In this document: positions 44,573-53,856 of the stretch, in pieces
Numbering within the stretch: the first letter of the stretch is position 1
Layout: each line of letters opens with the position of its first letter
DNA from: Simiduia agarivorans SA1 = DSM 21679
Lineage (GTDB): Bacteria > Pseudomonadota > Gammaproteobacteria > Pseudomonadales > Cellvibrionaceae
Length of the DNA: 64,000 bases
Assembly: GCF_000305785.2 (NCBI RefSeq)
Contig: NC_018868.3
Coordinates: forward strand, 1,350,001 to 1,414,000
Direction of reading: 5' to 3'
Notes under the pieces: model-generated
Told to the model about the DNA's origin: nothing
The model's database searches: none
What the model saw: the letters and a program-made list of their open reading frames with translations, nothing else
Translations under genes and position numbers: made by a program

Positions 44573-47119
44573 TCAGGCCAGCGCCGGTTCTTCTTCCAGT
44601 TCCACCGAAGGGATGCGTTCTTCGTCGGTGGCCGGTCGGATTTGCTCGCGCTCTACCACGTACACGAGATTGTCGTCGCGCGCGCTGTCGTTAATGAAAT
44701 GGCTGAAGCGCTTGAGTTTTTCCGGGTTTTCAATGGTGGTTTTCCACTCGCACTGATAGTTACCGATATTGTGGGCCATTTCGGCTTCCAGCTCGGCACC
44801 CAGACCCAGCGAATCCTGGATAATCACTTTTTTCAGATAATCCAGCCCGCCTTCCAGATTCTCCAACCACACGCTGGTGCGCTGCAGGCGATCGGCGGTG
44901 CGGATGTAGAACATCAGGAAACGGTCCACGTACTTGATCAGGGTGTCTGTATCCAGATCGGTGGCAAACAGGTCTGCGTGACGCGGGCGCATACCGCCGT
45001 TACCGCACACGTACAGATTCCAGCCTTTTTCGGTGGCGATGATGCCCACGTCTTTACACTGAGCTTCCGCACACTCACGGGTACAACCGGATACTGCAAA
45101 CTTGAGTTTGTGCGGCGAACGCAGGCCCTTGTAGCGGTTTTCAATGTCGATGGCGAGGCCGACGGAATCATCCACACCGTAGCGACACCAGGTGGAACCC
45201 ACGCAGGATTTCACGGTGCGCACGCTCTTGCCGTAGGCATGACCGGTTTCAAAACCGGCATCCACCAGTTTGCGCCAGATAACCGGTAAATCATTCAGTT
45301 GCGCACCGAACAAATCCACGCGCTGGCCACCGGTGATTTTGGTGTAGAGGTTGAACTCTTTCGCCACCTGACCCAGTACAATCAGTTTATCGGGTGTGAT
45401 TTCACCGCCGGCCACGCGCGGTACAACGGAATAGGTGCCGTCTTTCTGCAGGTTGCCCAGGTACAGATCGTTGGTGTCCTGCAGGCCCATATGGGCATCT
45501 TCCAGAATATAGTCGTTCCAGAACGACGCAAGAATAGAGCCCACCGCCGGCTTACAGATATCGCAGCCATGACCACTGCCGTGACTTTCCAGTAATGCTT
45601 CGAAGGTCTTGATCTTTTTCACGCGCACAATATCGGCCAGCTCTTTGCGCGAGTAGGCAAAGTGTTCGCAGATATCGTTTTTCACTTCCACGCCCAGCTT
45701 TGTGAGCTCGGAGTCCATTACCTGCTTGACCAGCGCCGCACAGCCACCGCAGGCGGTGGAGGCTTTGGTGACGTTTTTGATATCGCCAATGGTGTGTGCG
45801 CCGTCCTGTACCGCGCAGCAAATAGCACCTTTGGACACGTCCATGCAGGAACAGATCTGGGCGCTGTCGGGCAGTGCATCCACACCCATGACCGCGCCGG
45901 CGCCATCCACGGAGGGCAGGATCAACGCATTGGGATCCTCGGGCAAATCCATTTCGTTAACACACAACTGCTGCAGGGTACCGTAGGCTTCGGCATCACC
46001 CACCAGCACCGCGCCCAGTAATCGGGTGTTATCACCGGAGACAATGATGCGTTTGTACACTTCATCCACATCGTTGCTGTAGGTGTAACTTTTGCTGCCC
46101 GGTGTGTTGCCGTGGGCATCGCCCACCGAGGCCACATCCACACCCAACAGCTTCAGCTTGGTACTCATGTCGGCGCCGGTAAATTCTTCCGTGCCACCTT
46201 GAATCTGGCTGAAGGCTACCTTGGCCATGTGATAACCGGGCGCGACCAGACCGTAAATCTTGTTATCCCACAGGGCACATTCACCGATGGCGTAGACATC
46301 TTTTTTCGAGGTCTGGCACTGGTTATTGATGACAATGCCGCCACGCTGACCCAGCTCCAGGCCGCACTTGCGCGCCAGCTCATCCTGGGGACGGATACCG
46401 GCCGAGAACAGAATCATATCGGTTTCAAGGAAGCTGCCATCGGCAAAGTTCATGCGGTAGCGGCATTCTTCGCCTGCCACAATTTCGGTTGTGGCTTTCT
46501 GGGTATGCACTTTCACGCCCAGGTTTTCAATTTTGTGGCGCAGCAGTTTGCCGCCACCTTCATCCAACTGTACCGCCATCAGACGCGGGGCAAATTCCAC
46601 CACGTGGGTTTCGAGGCCCGCTTGCTTGAGTGCATTGGCCGCCTCCAGACCCAGCAGGCCACCGCCCACAACCACGCCCACTTTGCTCTGGCTGGCAGAG
46701 CTGGTGATGGCTTCCAGATCTTCAATGGTGCGGTACACCAGACAATGGGGCTGATCGTTGCCGGGAATGGGTGGCACAAACGGATAGGAACCGGTGGCCA
46801 GCACCAGCTTGTCATAGGCTTCGCGCCGGCCGCTGGCGGTAATCACTTCTTTGTTGTCGAAGTCCAGATCCACCACTTTGTCTTTCAGTACATACTGAAC
46901 CTTGTTGTCCTGGTAGTAACCCTCAGTGGTCAACGCCAGGTCTTCGGCCGTTGAGCCGGAAAAGTATTTCGACAACTGTACGCGGTCGTAAGCCAGGCGA
47001 GGCTCTTCGGAGAAGGTAATCACCTGGTAATTGTCTGCGTGCTCGGAAGTGACCACATTATCAATGAATTTGTGGCCCACCATGCCGTTTCCGACAACCA
47101 CAATGCGCTGTTTACTCAT
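44573..47119 (-). CDS. nirB: assimilatory nitrite reductase (NADH) large subunit
   Basis: Reduces nitrite to ammonium with NADH in the cytoplasm. 848 residues: an FAD/NAD(H) oxidoreductase domain (VVVGNGMVGHKF, GVVVGGGLLGLEAANAL), a BFD-like [2Fe-2S] domain (CSCMDVSKG and CGGCAALV), a ferredoxin-like half-domain and the siroheme/[4Fe-4S] domain with CVGSTWC (CX5C) and CTREC (CX3C). All cofactor ligands are present and the length is normal. It starts 14 nt after cobA, which supplies its siroheme precursor, and is followed by nirD. Confidence 0.97.
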   Translation of the reverse strand: MSKQRIVVVGNGMVGHKFIDNVVTSEHADNYQVITFSEEPRLAYDRVQLSKYFSGSTAEDLALTTEGYYQDNKVQYVLKDKVVDLDFDNKEVITASGRREAYDKLVLATGSYPFVPPIPGNDQPHCLVYRTIEDLEAITSSASQSKVGVVVGGGLLGLEAANALKQAGLETHVVEFAPRLMAVQLDEGGGKLLRHKIENLGVKVHTQKATTEIVAGEECRYRMNFADGSFLETDMILFSAGIRPQDELARKCGLELGQRGGIVINNQCQTSKKDVYAIGECALWDNKIYGLVAPGYHMAKVAFSQIQGGTEEFTGADMSTKLKLLGVDVASVGDAHGNTPGSKSYTYSNDVDEVYKRIIVSGDNTRLLGAVLVGDAEAYGTLQQLCVNEMDLPEDPNALILPSVDGAGAVMGVDALPDSAQICSCMDVSKGAICCAVQDGAHTIGDIKNVTKASTACGGCAALVKQVMDSELTKLGVEVKNDICEHFAYSRKELADIVRVKKIKTFEALLESHGSGHGCDICKPAVGSILASFWNDYILEDAHMGLQDTNDLYLGNLQKDGTYSVVPRVAGGEITPDKLIVLGQVAKEFNLYTKITGGQRVDLFGAQLNDLPVIWRKLVDAGFETGHAYGKSVRTVKSCVGSTWCRYGVDDSVGLAIDIENRYKGLRSPHKLKFAVSGCTRECAEAQCKDVGIIATEKGWNLYVCGNGGMRPRHADLFATDLDTDTLIKYVDRFLMFYIRTADRLQRTSVWLENLEGGLDYLKKVIIQDSLGLGAELEAEMAHNIGNYQCEWKTTIENPEKLKRFSHFINDSARDDNLVYVVEREQIRPATDEERIPSVELEEEPALA

Positions 47120-47133
47120 ACCGCTTCCTCAAG

Positions 47134-48012
47134 TCAGGCTGACAGTTTGTTCTTACTTTGTTCAAAGGGAGAGGCCACTTCGGCATAGCGGGCGTTCGCC
47201 TGCCCTGCCGCGTCCGCCTCAAACCACGCGAGCTGGTCGCGCAGGGAAACCACATCACCCACCACAATCAACGCGGGTGATTCAATCTGATGCTCGGCCA
47301 CCAATGCACCAAGCTGAGCAAGGTCACCGGTGACCACGCGCTGGGACGCCGAGCAACCGCGTTCAATAAGCGCCACCGGCTTTTCCGCTGCCATGCCGGC
47401 GGCAAGCAATTCGTTCTGAATGCGCTGGGCTGAACCCAGGCCCATGTAAAACACCAGCGTGTGGCCACTGTGCGCCAACGCCTCCCAATTGGTGTGCAAT
47501 TCCTTTTCGCCGTGGGCGGTGACAAAGCTCACACCCTGGGTCAGACCGCGATGGGTCAGCGGGATACCGGCATAAGCGGTTGCACCCGCACCGCTGGTGA
47601 TACCAGGCACAACATCCACGGAAATGCCGGCTTTTTTCAGTTCCAGCATTTCTTCACCGCCGCGGCCGAACACAAACGCGTCTCCGCCTTTCAGGCGGCA
47701 CACGTGCAGCCCCAGATTGGCGGTTTCCACCAACAGACGGTTGAGTTCATCCTGAGGAATCGAGTGGCGATCTTTGGCCTTGCCCACGTAGATTGCCGGT
47801 GTGTTGCGGGGGAAGAGCGCGCGGATGTCTTCGCTGACGAGGCGGTCATAAAAAATGATGTCGGCAGCGTTCAGACACTTCACTGCTTTCAGTGTAAGCA
47901 GCTCCGCATCGCCAGGGCCTGCCCCTACCAACGACACATGGCCAATGGCACGACTGACCCGCGGCTTGATGCCGGCAAGGAACTGAATGCGATGGCTTGG
48001 GCTGGCTTTCAT
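47134..48012 (-). CDS. cobA: uroporphyrinogen-III C-methyltransferase
   Basis: Methylates uroporphyrinogen III twice with SAM to give precorrin-2 on the way to siroheme. 292 residues: VSLVGAGPGDAELLTLKA at the start, YDRLVSEDI, VCRLKGGDAFVFGRGGEE and the VVPGITSGAGATAYAGIPLTHR region, all typical of the SUMT family. ATG 48012 is preferred because GGAG lies before it. First gene of the cobA-nirB-nirD operon, as in Pseudomonas nitrate clusters. It is the single-domain form without the CysG oxidase/chelatase part. Confidence 0.95.
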   Translation of the reverse strand: MKASPSHRIQFLAGIKPRVSRAIGHVSLVGAGPGDAELLTLKAVKCLNAADIIFYDRLVSEDIRALFPRNTPAIYVGKAKDRHSIPQDELNRLLVETANLGLHVCRLKGGDAFVFGRGGEEMLELKKAGISVDVVPGITSGAGATAYAGIPLTHRGLTQGVSFVTAHGEKELHTNWEALAHSGHTLVFYMGLGSAQRIQNELLAAGMAAEKPVALIERGCSASQRVVTGDLAQLGALVAEHQIESPALIVVGDVVSLRDQLAWFEADAAGQANARYAEVASPFEQSKNKLSA

Positions 48013-48201
48013 GGCTGACTCCGTGGGCATCAATGGCGATACCGGTTTGCTTTCGAGCCAGTAAGAGCAAGGACAATGCCAAAACGTTTTTTTTAATCAG
48101 ATTTTCTTTGCAACAGAAAGCAGGCGGCGTTTTTTGCGGGCCCTATATAGAAGCAACACCGAAAAACGACGCGCGGAGCACCATAAGTGCCCAGTGCGCA
48201 C

Positions 48202-48217
48202 CATTTGAGCACCCTTC
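48202..48217 (-). promoter_or_regulatory. shared leader motif, copy upstream of cobA
   Basis: CATTTGAGCACCCTTC, 14 of 16 bases identical to 43926-43941 and in the same orientation. A related TGCGCCCTTTTGGTTCGCA follows at 48231-48249. The 48013-48537 gap is full of TGCGCAC-like words and holds the divergent control region of cobA-nirBD and the nitrate reductase operon. Confidence 0.35.
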
Positions 48218-48331
48218 GCGCCAGACTCCGTGCGCCCTTTTGGTTCGCACAGCACCACGAGTGAACACACCAGAATTCGCGCACGCACCATAGAAAATCA
48301 CTGCGCACTCTTTTGATGCGGATGCACTGGG

Positions 48332-48357
48332 AAAGCAGCCCCTTTTTGGGCTGTTTT
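48332..48357 (+). other. hairpin with short T run upstream of the nitrate reductase promoter
   Basis: CAGCCC (48336-48341), a CTTTTT loop, GGGCTG (48348-48353), then TTTT. It has the form of a weak plus-strand terminator but lies about 90 bp upstream of the sigma-54-like promoter, so it cannot attenuate that transcript. It might insulate the reductase genes from upstream transcription. Confidence 0.4.
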
Positions 48358-48446
48358 CCGGTGGCTTGCACAGAATTGCATCACGCGTCCCGCTCTACAG
48401 CCGGTTCGGCTGCCCGGAAAACCGACCGAACAAGGCAAATTTCAAG

Positions 48447-48463
48447 TTGGCTCGGTATTTGCC
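48447..48463 (+). promoter_or_regulatory. sigma-54 (RpoN) type promoter of the nitrate reductase operon
   Basis: TTGGCTCG-GTAT-TTGCC matches the consensus YTGGCACG-N4-TTGCW: the -24 GG and -12 GC are in place with the exact spacing; one A is T and the last W is C. Transcription would begin near 48475, leaving a leader of about 63 nt. Sigma-54 control fits nitrogen-regulated nitrate assimilation. Confidence 0.6.
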
Positions 48464-48484
48464 TTTACGGTAGACAGAGATGAA

Positions 48485-48506
48485 AACTACTCCCTTTTGA
48501 GTAGTT
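48485..48506 (+). other. hairpin in the nitrate reductase 5' leader
   Basis: AACTACTC (48485-48492) pairs exactly with GAGTAGTT (48499-48506) around a six-base loop CCTTTT. It ends about 30 nt before the start codon and would sit near the 5' end of the predicted mRNA, where it could affect stability or translation. Confidence 0.5.
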
Positions 48507-48537
48507 GGGGTGCACACAGAGAGTCACAGGAATTCAC

Positions 48538-50787
48538 ATGATTTTCGGTCGTAAAAAGCGCAAACCCATTTCCATTCCCGCCAAGCCGGTTAAAGAATGG
48601 AAATACACTACCTGCAACTATTGCTCAACCGGTTGCTCCATTGAACTGGGGCTCAATAGCGAAGGCAAAGTCATTACCAGCCGAGGCCATGCCGGTGCCG
48701 ATGTGAACCGGGGCAAGCTGTGCATCAAAGGTTTGCTGGAGCACGATCTGTTTCACTCCCCCGGCCGAGGCACGGTGCCACTGGCGCGGGAAAAGGCACA
48801 CCTGCCGTTCGCCCCCACCAGCTGGGATGCCGCCCTGGACACCACCGCAGCCAAGATTAAAGAAATTCAGGAAAAATACGGGCGCGACAGTTTTGCCATT
48901 GTGTCTACCGGTCAATTATTAACCGAAGAATTTTACGCACTGGGAAAACTGGTGCGCGGCCAGATTGGCACCAACAACTACGATGGCAACACCACCCTGT
49001 GCATGGCCTCTGCCGTATCCGGTTACAAGCGTTCATTCGGTTCAGACGGCCCGCCCGGGTGCTACGACGACTTTGAACACACAGGTTGTTTAATGGCATT
49101 CGGCTCCAACCTGCCCGAACAGCACCCGATCATCTACTGGCGCCTTAAAGAAGCACGCGAGAAGCGCCATTTCCCGATGATTGTGGTAGACCCACGTGTC
49201 ACCATGCTGGCTCAGTTTGCCGACATTCACCTGCCCATCACGCCCGGCACCGATACGGTGCTGATCAATGCCATGATGCACGTGATATTCAAGGAAGGCC
49301 TGGCTGACGACGACTACATTGCCAAACACACCAAGGGCATCGACGATCTGAAGCAACTGGTGCTGGAAAAATACGACCCCAAACACGCGCAACACATTTG
49401 CGGCATCGACGAAGACCGTATCCGTCACGTGGCGCGGGTGTACGCCAAGGCCAGCTCGGCCATGAGCATCTGGACCATGGGCATCAACCAGTCCACTCAC
49501 GGTTCGGATGGGGTGTGCAACATCAATAACCTGAACCTGATTACCGGCAATATCGGCAAGCCCGGTGGCACCAGCTTGTCGATTACCGGCCAGTGCAACG
49601 CCATGGGCACGCGTGAGTGGTCTTCCTGCTCAGGCCTGCCCGGCTACCGCTATCTGGAAAAACCCAAAGACCGCAAGCATATCGCCGATTTCTGGGGCAT
49701 TGATGAGTCTTTCTTTCCGCCCGCGCGTGGGCTCGCGCAAACGGATATTTTTCCCGCCATTGAATCCGGTCAGATCAAAGGTCTGTGGCTCGTCGCTACC
49801 AACCCCATGACTTCCATGCCCAACCAGCCGCGCATCCGCAGGGCCATGGAGAAGCTGGAATTCCTGGTGGTGCAGGATGTGTATCAGGATGTGGAAACCA
49901 ACCAGTTTTCGCACGTGTACTTTCCCGCTGCGGTCTGGGCCGAAAAAGAAGGTTGCCACACCAATACCGAGCGCCGGGTCAACCTCACGCGCAATGTATT
50001 GCCGGCCTACGCAGATTCCAAGCCGGACTTCTGGATTTTCAAGGAAATGTCCAAGCGCTTTGAAGACCGCAACAAACTGCATTTCCCGCAATCTGCCGAA
50101 GAGGCCTTTAACGAGATGCGCGAGCTGTCCAAAGGTGAAGGCCGCACGCTGGATATTTCCGGCATGACCTGGGATCGCATTGAAGCCGCGCGCGGCATCC
50201 AATGGCCCTACACCGAAGCCGACGCCGCCCGCGATGAAGAAAAACTCGGCAAGGTGATTGCGTTTGACCAGAAGCAGCGGGTGGATTTCCTCGGCAACCG
50301 GCGCCTCTATACCGACGGTGTTTTTCAGACCGAGGATGGACGCGCCAATCTGATTTGCGTGGATTTTGTTAACAACAACGAATGCCCCGATGACGATTAC
50401 CCTTTCTGGCTCAACTCGGGCCGGGTGGTGGAGCACTTTCACACCCGTACCCGCACCGGAAAAATCGGCAACTGCAACAAGTTCAGCCCCACGCCCTACA
50501 TGGAGATGAACCCGGATGCGGCAGCCGAACTCGGCATTGAACACGGCAGCTATGTGCGGTTGGTGAGCCGGCGCGGCGATGCGGTGGTGATGGTGCAAAC
50601 CACCCACCGGGTAGGACGCGACATGCTGTTTATTCCATTCCACTTCCACGATTGCGTGAACCGACTGACCCTGGGTTTATTGGACCCCTACTCGCGCCAA
50701 CCGGCGTTTAAGCAAAATGCCGTGCGGGTAGAGAAAGTGGATCAGAAGGAAGCGGCGCAGCTGAATCTGGAGCGGCGCAAGTTTTAA
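48538..50787 (+). CDS. nasA: assimilatory nitrate reductase, molybdopterin catalytic subunit
   Basis: Reduces nitrate to nitrite in the cytoplasm. 749 residues. N-terminal [4Fe-4S] ligands C26, C29, C33 and C62; Mo-ligand candidate C155 in NTTLCMASAV; bis-MGD binding motifs such as GINQSTHGSDGVCNINNLNLITGNIGKPG, and a C-terminal dinucleotide-binding domain (WLNSGRVVEHFHTRTRTG). No Tat signal, so it is cytoplasmic like NasA/NarB and unlike Nap. ATG 48538 follows CACAGG. The usual C-terminal [2Fe-2S] extension of Klebsiella NasA is missing, so electrons must come through a partner, most simply the DmsBC-like fusion encoded next. Formate dehydrogenase-like function is less likely given the nirBD/transporter context. 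Confidence 0.88.
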   Translation: MIFGRKKRKPISIPAKPVKEWKYTTCNYCSTGCSIELGLNSEGKVITSRGHAGADVNRGKLCIKGLLEHDLFHSPGRGTVPLAREKAHLPFAPTSWDAALDTTAAKIKEIQEKYGRDSFAIVSTGQLLTEEFYALGKLVRGQIGTNNYDGNTTLCMASAVSGYKRSFGSDGPPGCYDDFEHTGCLMAFGSNLPEQHPIIYWRLKEAREKRHFPMIVVDPRVTMLAQFADIHLPITPGTDTVLINAMMHVIFKEGLADDDYIAKHTKGIDDLKQLVLEKYDPKHAQHICGIDEDRIRHVARVYAKASSAMSIWTMGINQSTHGSDGVCNINNLNLITGNIGKPGGTSLSITGQCNAMGTREWSSCSGLPGYRYLEKPKDRKHIADFWGIDESFFPPARGLAQTDIFPAIESGQIKGLWLVATNPMTSMPNQPRIRRAMEKLEFLVVQDVYQDVETNQFSHVYFPAAVWAEKEGCHTNTERRVNLTRNVLPAYADSKPDFWIFKEMSKRFEDRNKLHFPQSAEEAFNEMRELSKGEGRTLDISGMTWDRIEAARGIQWPYTEADAARDEEKLGKVIAFDQKQRVDFLGNRRLYTDGVFQTEDGRANLICVDFVNNNECPDDDYPFWLNSGRVVEHFHTRTRTGKIGNCNKFSPTPYMEMNPDAAAELGIEHGSYVRLVSRRGDAVVMVQTTHRVGRDMLFIPFHFHDCVNRLTLGLLDPYSRQPAFKQNAVRVEKVDQKEAAQLNLERRKF

Positions 50788-50953
50788 CTGGGTGCGGGGC
50801 GGGCTCCGGGTATGGCTAATGGGCACGCATGAATTCATCCCTGAAGCTCCGCGCAGGCGTCCTGCCTGCGAGGGCCCAACCGCCATACCCGAAGCCCGCC
50901 AGCAAAGTCCGGCGGATGACGAAAAAGACGAAACACCTTAGCGAGACAGTTTG

Positions 50954-52972
50954 ATGACCAGCAAAGACAACCAGTACGAGAAATTTCCGGGAAGCGATCT
51001 TCCCGGCAGCGACCTGCCGGGCACTGCGTCTAAGCCAGCCACAGGTGAACAAAAGTCCGGCAATGCCGGCGCCATGATCTGGGAAATCCGCACCGAAGAG
51101 CAGCCCTACGCGTTTTTGTCTGACAAAAAGATCGACGAAAAGAACCGCTACGGCCAACTGATCGACCTGATCGATCTTACCGAGCACAAGTTGCCGGTGG
51201 GGCGTTCGCTGCACATTAATGAAAACCCGGCGGTGGGCACCAACCCAAACCGCAATAAGCAGCACGGCTTCTTTTTTACCGCCGATAATTGCATTGGCTG
51301 TCACGCCTGTGAAGCGGCCTGTTCGGAGAAAAATGAAAACCCGGCGCACCTGGCGTTCCGCTCGGTGGGTTATGTGGAAGGCGGCAGCTACCCCGACTAC
51401 AAGCGCATGAATATTTCCATGGCCTGCAACCACTGCGACAACCCCGTGTGCCTGAAAGGCTGCCCGACCCGCGCCTACACCAAGCACGTGGAATACGGTG
51501 CGGTATTGCAAGACCCGGAAACCTGCTTCGGTTGTGGCTATTGCACCTGGGTCTGCCCCTACAACGCGCCGCAACTGGACCCCATCAAAGGCCAGGTATC
51601 CAAGTGCAACATGTGCGTGGACCGCCTGGAAGTGGGTCTGAAGCCCGCGTGTGTGTCTGCCTGCGTGGGCAACGCGCTCGACTTTGGCGTGATCGAAAAC
51701 ATTCCGGAAAACCGCGAACAAGCGCTGACCGAAATTCCCGGCTTCCCCACTCCCGAAATTACCCACCCGAACGTACGCTTCCAGCAGATTACCCGTCTGC
51801 CCGATGAAATGAAGCGTACCGATTCCATGCCGCTGAAATACCACAAAGATGAGAACGGCCGCTATAAACCCGCCATCGATCAGAAAAAAGGTGTGCAAAA
51901 GCATTGGAACCTTGCGCGTTTGAGCTCGCGCGAAAATCCGCTGGTGCTGTTTACTTTGTGTTCGCAAGCGGCCATTGGCGCCTTTGGCCTGAGCTTTCTG
52001 GGTGCCGAGTTGGGTGTTGAACAGCTGGCTGCCTTCCGCGACTCTGCGCTCTACGCACCGCTCGCGATCCTGAGCTTTTTGCTGGTGGGTTTTGGCTTGT
52101 TCATGTCCACCATGCACCTGGGCAAGCCGCACCGTTTTTATCGCGGCTTCAACAACCTGCGCCACTCACCCGTGTGCCGGGAGGGCCTGGGCATTGCCCT
52201 GTTCATGGGTGGTTTGGGCATGCACATTCTGTTCAGTCTGCCGGCGAACAGCATTTTTCAGGGCCTGTATCAGTGGGCCTTTGGCAGTGAGGTGAGCACA
52301 TTGATCAGCGCGCCCACTGCCGCCTCATGGGCTGCCGGTTTCGGTTACTTTGCGATTCCCGCAAGTCTTGTGGGCCTCTACTACATGAACAAGTGCTATC
52401 GCATTGAAGCCCGCCCGTTCTGGAATCACTGGCAGGTGGCAACGGCCTTCTTCGGCAACATGTTCTCGCTCGGCGGTCTGGTGGCAGGCCTGGTGATGGT
52501 GCCTACGCTGGCGCTTACCGATCAGGCTTACGACACTGCCCTGTTGATCTGTGGCAGCGCGATGGCGTTGGGTCTGGCCGCGGAAGGTATGGGTCATCTG
52601 GCGCACAGCAAGGCCATGGGTACTGCTGCGCACGAAGGCGGCGCCAGCTACTACATTCAATCCACCACCTTCGGTAAAACCTTCCTGTTGCGCAATGCGC
52701 TGCTGGGTCTGAATCTCGTGCTGGTGCTGAGTCTGCTCGCCGCGCTGGTGGTCTGGCAGCTGGCAGGTATTTACGCGCTGTTGGCGTGGACGCTGGCGGG
52801 GCTGTTGCTGGTGGGCACGTCGGTCATCGGCCGCGCCCTCTTCTATGTGCTGGTGGTACCTACTACCATGCCCGGCGCCTTCTTCTGGAAGAACAAAGGC
52901 TTCGAAGAACACGCCCGCGACATCGGCCTGGCCAACATGCCGCAGGTAGGTGTGGTACCGTTGACGCATTAA
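50954..52972 (+). CDS. DmsB-DmsC type fusion: four-cluster ferredoxin subunit plus quinol-oxidising membrane anchor
   Basis: 672 residues. After a 100-residue leader with a duplicated GSDLPG come 16 cysteines in four clusters (C113/116/119/123, C158/161/166/170, C191/194/197/201, C218/221/233/237), the pattern of DmsB/NrfC proteins. From about residue 320 on, eight TM segments match the DmsC (menaquinol-binding) anchor, with HLGKPHRFYRGFNNLRHSPV. In most bacteria these are two proteins. No Tat or Sec signal precedes the Fe-S part, so the clusters face the cytoplasm. Being directly downstream of the nitrate reductase, it probably passes electrons from quinol to it. Confidence 0.85.
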   Translation: MTSKDNQYEKFPGSDLPGSDLPGTASKPATGEQKSGNAGAMIWEIRTEEQPYAFLSDKKIDEKNRYGQLIDLIDLTEHKLPVGRSLHINENPAVGTNPNRNKQHGFFFTADNCIGCHACEAACSEKNENPAHLAFRSVGYVEGGSYPDYKRMNISMACNHCDNPVCLKGCPTRAYTKHVEYGAVLQDPETCFGCGYCTWVCPYNAPQLDPIKGQVSKCNMCVDRLEVGLKPACVSACVGNALDFGVIENIPENREQALTEIPGFPTPEITHPNVRFQQITRLPDEMKRTDSMPLKYHKDENGRYKPAIDQKKGVQKHWNLARLSSRENPLVLFTLCSQAAIGAFGLSFLGAELGVEQLAAFRDSALYAPLAILSFLLVGFGLFMSTMHLGKPHRFYRGFNNLRHSPVCREGLGIALFMGGLGMHILFSLPANSIFQGLYQWAFGSEVSTLISAPTAASWAAGFGYFAIPASLVGLYYMNKCYRIEARPFWNHWQVATAFFGNMFSLGGLVAGLVMVPTLALTDQAYDTALLICGSAMALGLAAEGMGHLAHSKAMGTAAHEGGASYYIQSTTFGKTFLLRNALLGLNLVLVLSLLAALVVWQLAGIYALLAWTLAGLLLVGTSVIGRALFYVLVVPTTMPGAFFWKNKGFEEHARDIGLANMPQVGVVPLTH

Positions 52973-53021
52973 GAAGCTGGTTGCTCGTTTCCAGGAACTA
53001 GCGGCTAGAGGAACTGAATAG

Positions 53022-53393
53022 ATGACATTAGAAGAGCTACTAAACAAAACCTGCCTGATTGGCCTGTCCTATTTCGACCTCAACGGCGATGCCCTCAAGC
53101 AAACCCAACACGCGGGCAAAGTGATCAAGGTGGATGCAGAGATGGGCATTACCGTGCAGCTGCACAGCACCCTCACGCAAGAGACGCCCGAATTCATTCT
53201 GCCGCCCAATCTGGACGCCTGGTACAAGGCGCCTGCCGGCCACTACAAGCACGCTGCCAGTGGTGTAGACATCGAGAACCCCGACTTCCTGGTGACCTGG
53301 GACATCCACCGCACCCAGGAAACCCGATCCGACGGCCAGCACGAGTGGTGGGAATGGGCACCCAACCTGCAGGCGCCCTCGGTGGGCAGCTGA
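53022..53393 (+). CDS. conserved-looking cytoplasmic protein of unknown function in the nitrate operon
   Basis: 123 residues, no signal peptide. It has beta-rich segments (CLIGLSYFDLNGD, AGKVIKVDAEMGITVQL) and a Trp-rich end (TWDIHRT, HEWWEWAPNL). It starts 49 nt after the DmsBC-like gene on the same strand, so it is probably co-transcribed. A small beta-barrel binding or assembly role is possible; nothing in the sequence proves it. Confidence 0.65.
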   Translation: MTLEELLNKTCLIGLSYFDLNGDALKQTQHAGKVIKVDAEMGITVQLHSTLTQETPEFILPPNLDAWYKAPAGHYKHAASGVDIENPDFLVTWDIHRTQETRSDGQHEWWEWAPNLQAPSVGS

Positions 53394-53464
53394 GGAAACC
53401 TCTGCAGGGCTGGCACAGATAGCTTTATTGCCGATATGATGGGCAGGTCCTGCCACTGAGAACG

Positions 53465-53854
53465 ATGATGACCCGGCTAATTATACTGATCAGCCTGACA
53501 ATTGCCCTGCCCTGTCTGGCCTCAGACCGCTTTGATTCCATCGCGCGAAGCTTTCTTACCTATATCGCGCAAGAAAAATTCGAGCGCGCAGCGGGCATGG
53601 TAGATTACCGTGAACGCTATACATTCGATGCCCAACACCTTGAAGCCTTGTTTCCGGAAACCTTTGACGCTGCCGACTGCAAGGCCATTGCAGCAATCAA
53701 TAATCTGAAAGTCAGCGCCAAGATCACTCACGCTTATTATTCCTACTTGTGCAACTTCACCTCAGTACACATCACCATGGACGTCAAAACCAAAAAAATT
53801 CTTAACGTCACCGCTGATACCGATCTTATCAGCGGCGCCAGCGAAATGTACTAA
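53465..53854 (+). CDS. exported protein of unknown function
   Basis: 129 residues with a signal peptide ([20 protein letters not shown]). The mature part starts helical ([24 protein letters not shown]), resembles the small alpha+beta fold of accumulating 'DUF3887'-like proteins, and has two cysteines (ADCKAI, YLCNF). It ends 2 nt before moaA, so it is translated from the same message. A second ATG is at 53468. Confidence 0.6.
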   Translation: MMTRLIILISLTIALPCLASDRFDSIARSFLTYIAQEKFERAAGMVDYRERYTFDAQHLEALFPETFDAADCKAIAAINNLKVSAKITHAYYSYLCNFTSVHITMDVKTKKILNVTADTDLISGASEMY

Positions 53855-53856
53855 CG

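Noticed and set aside
48332..48357. Attenuator for the nitrate reductase operon
   Set aside because: The hairpin lies upstream of the predicted sigma-54 promoter, so it would not be in that transcript.
50852..50870. CGCAGGC-GTCCT-GCCTGCG hairpin between the nitrate reductase and the DmsBC-like gene
   Set aside because: Its GTCCT loop recalls repeat copy 6, but the GTAGGGTG head is absent and no T run follows. It may be a processing hairpin, but I cannot assign it.
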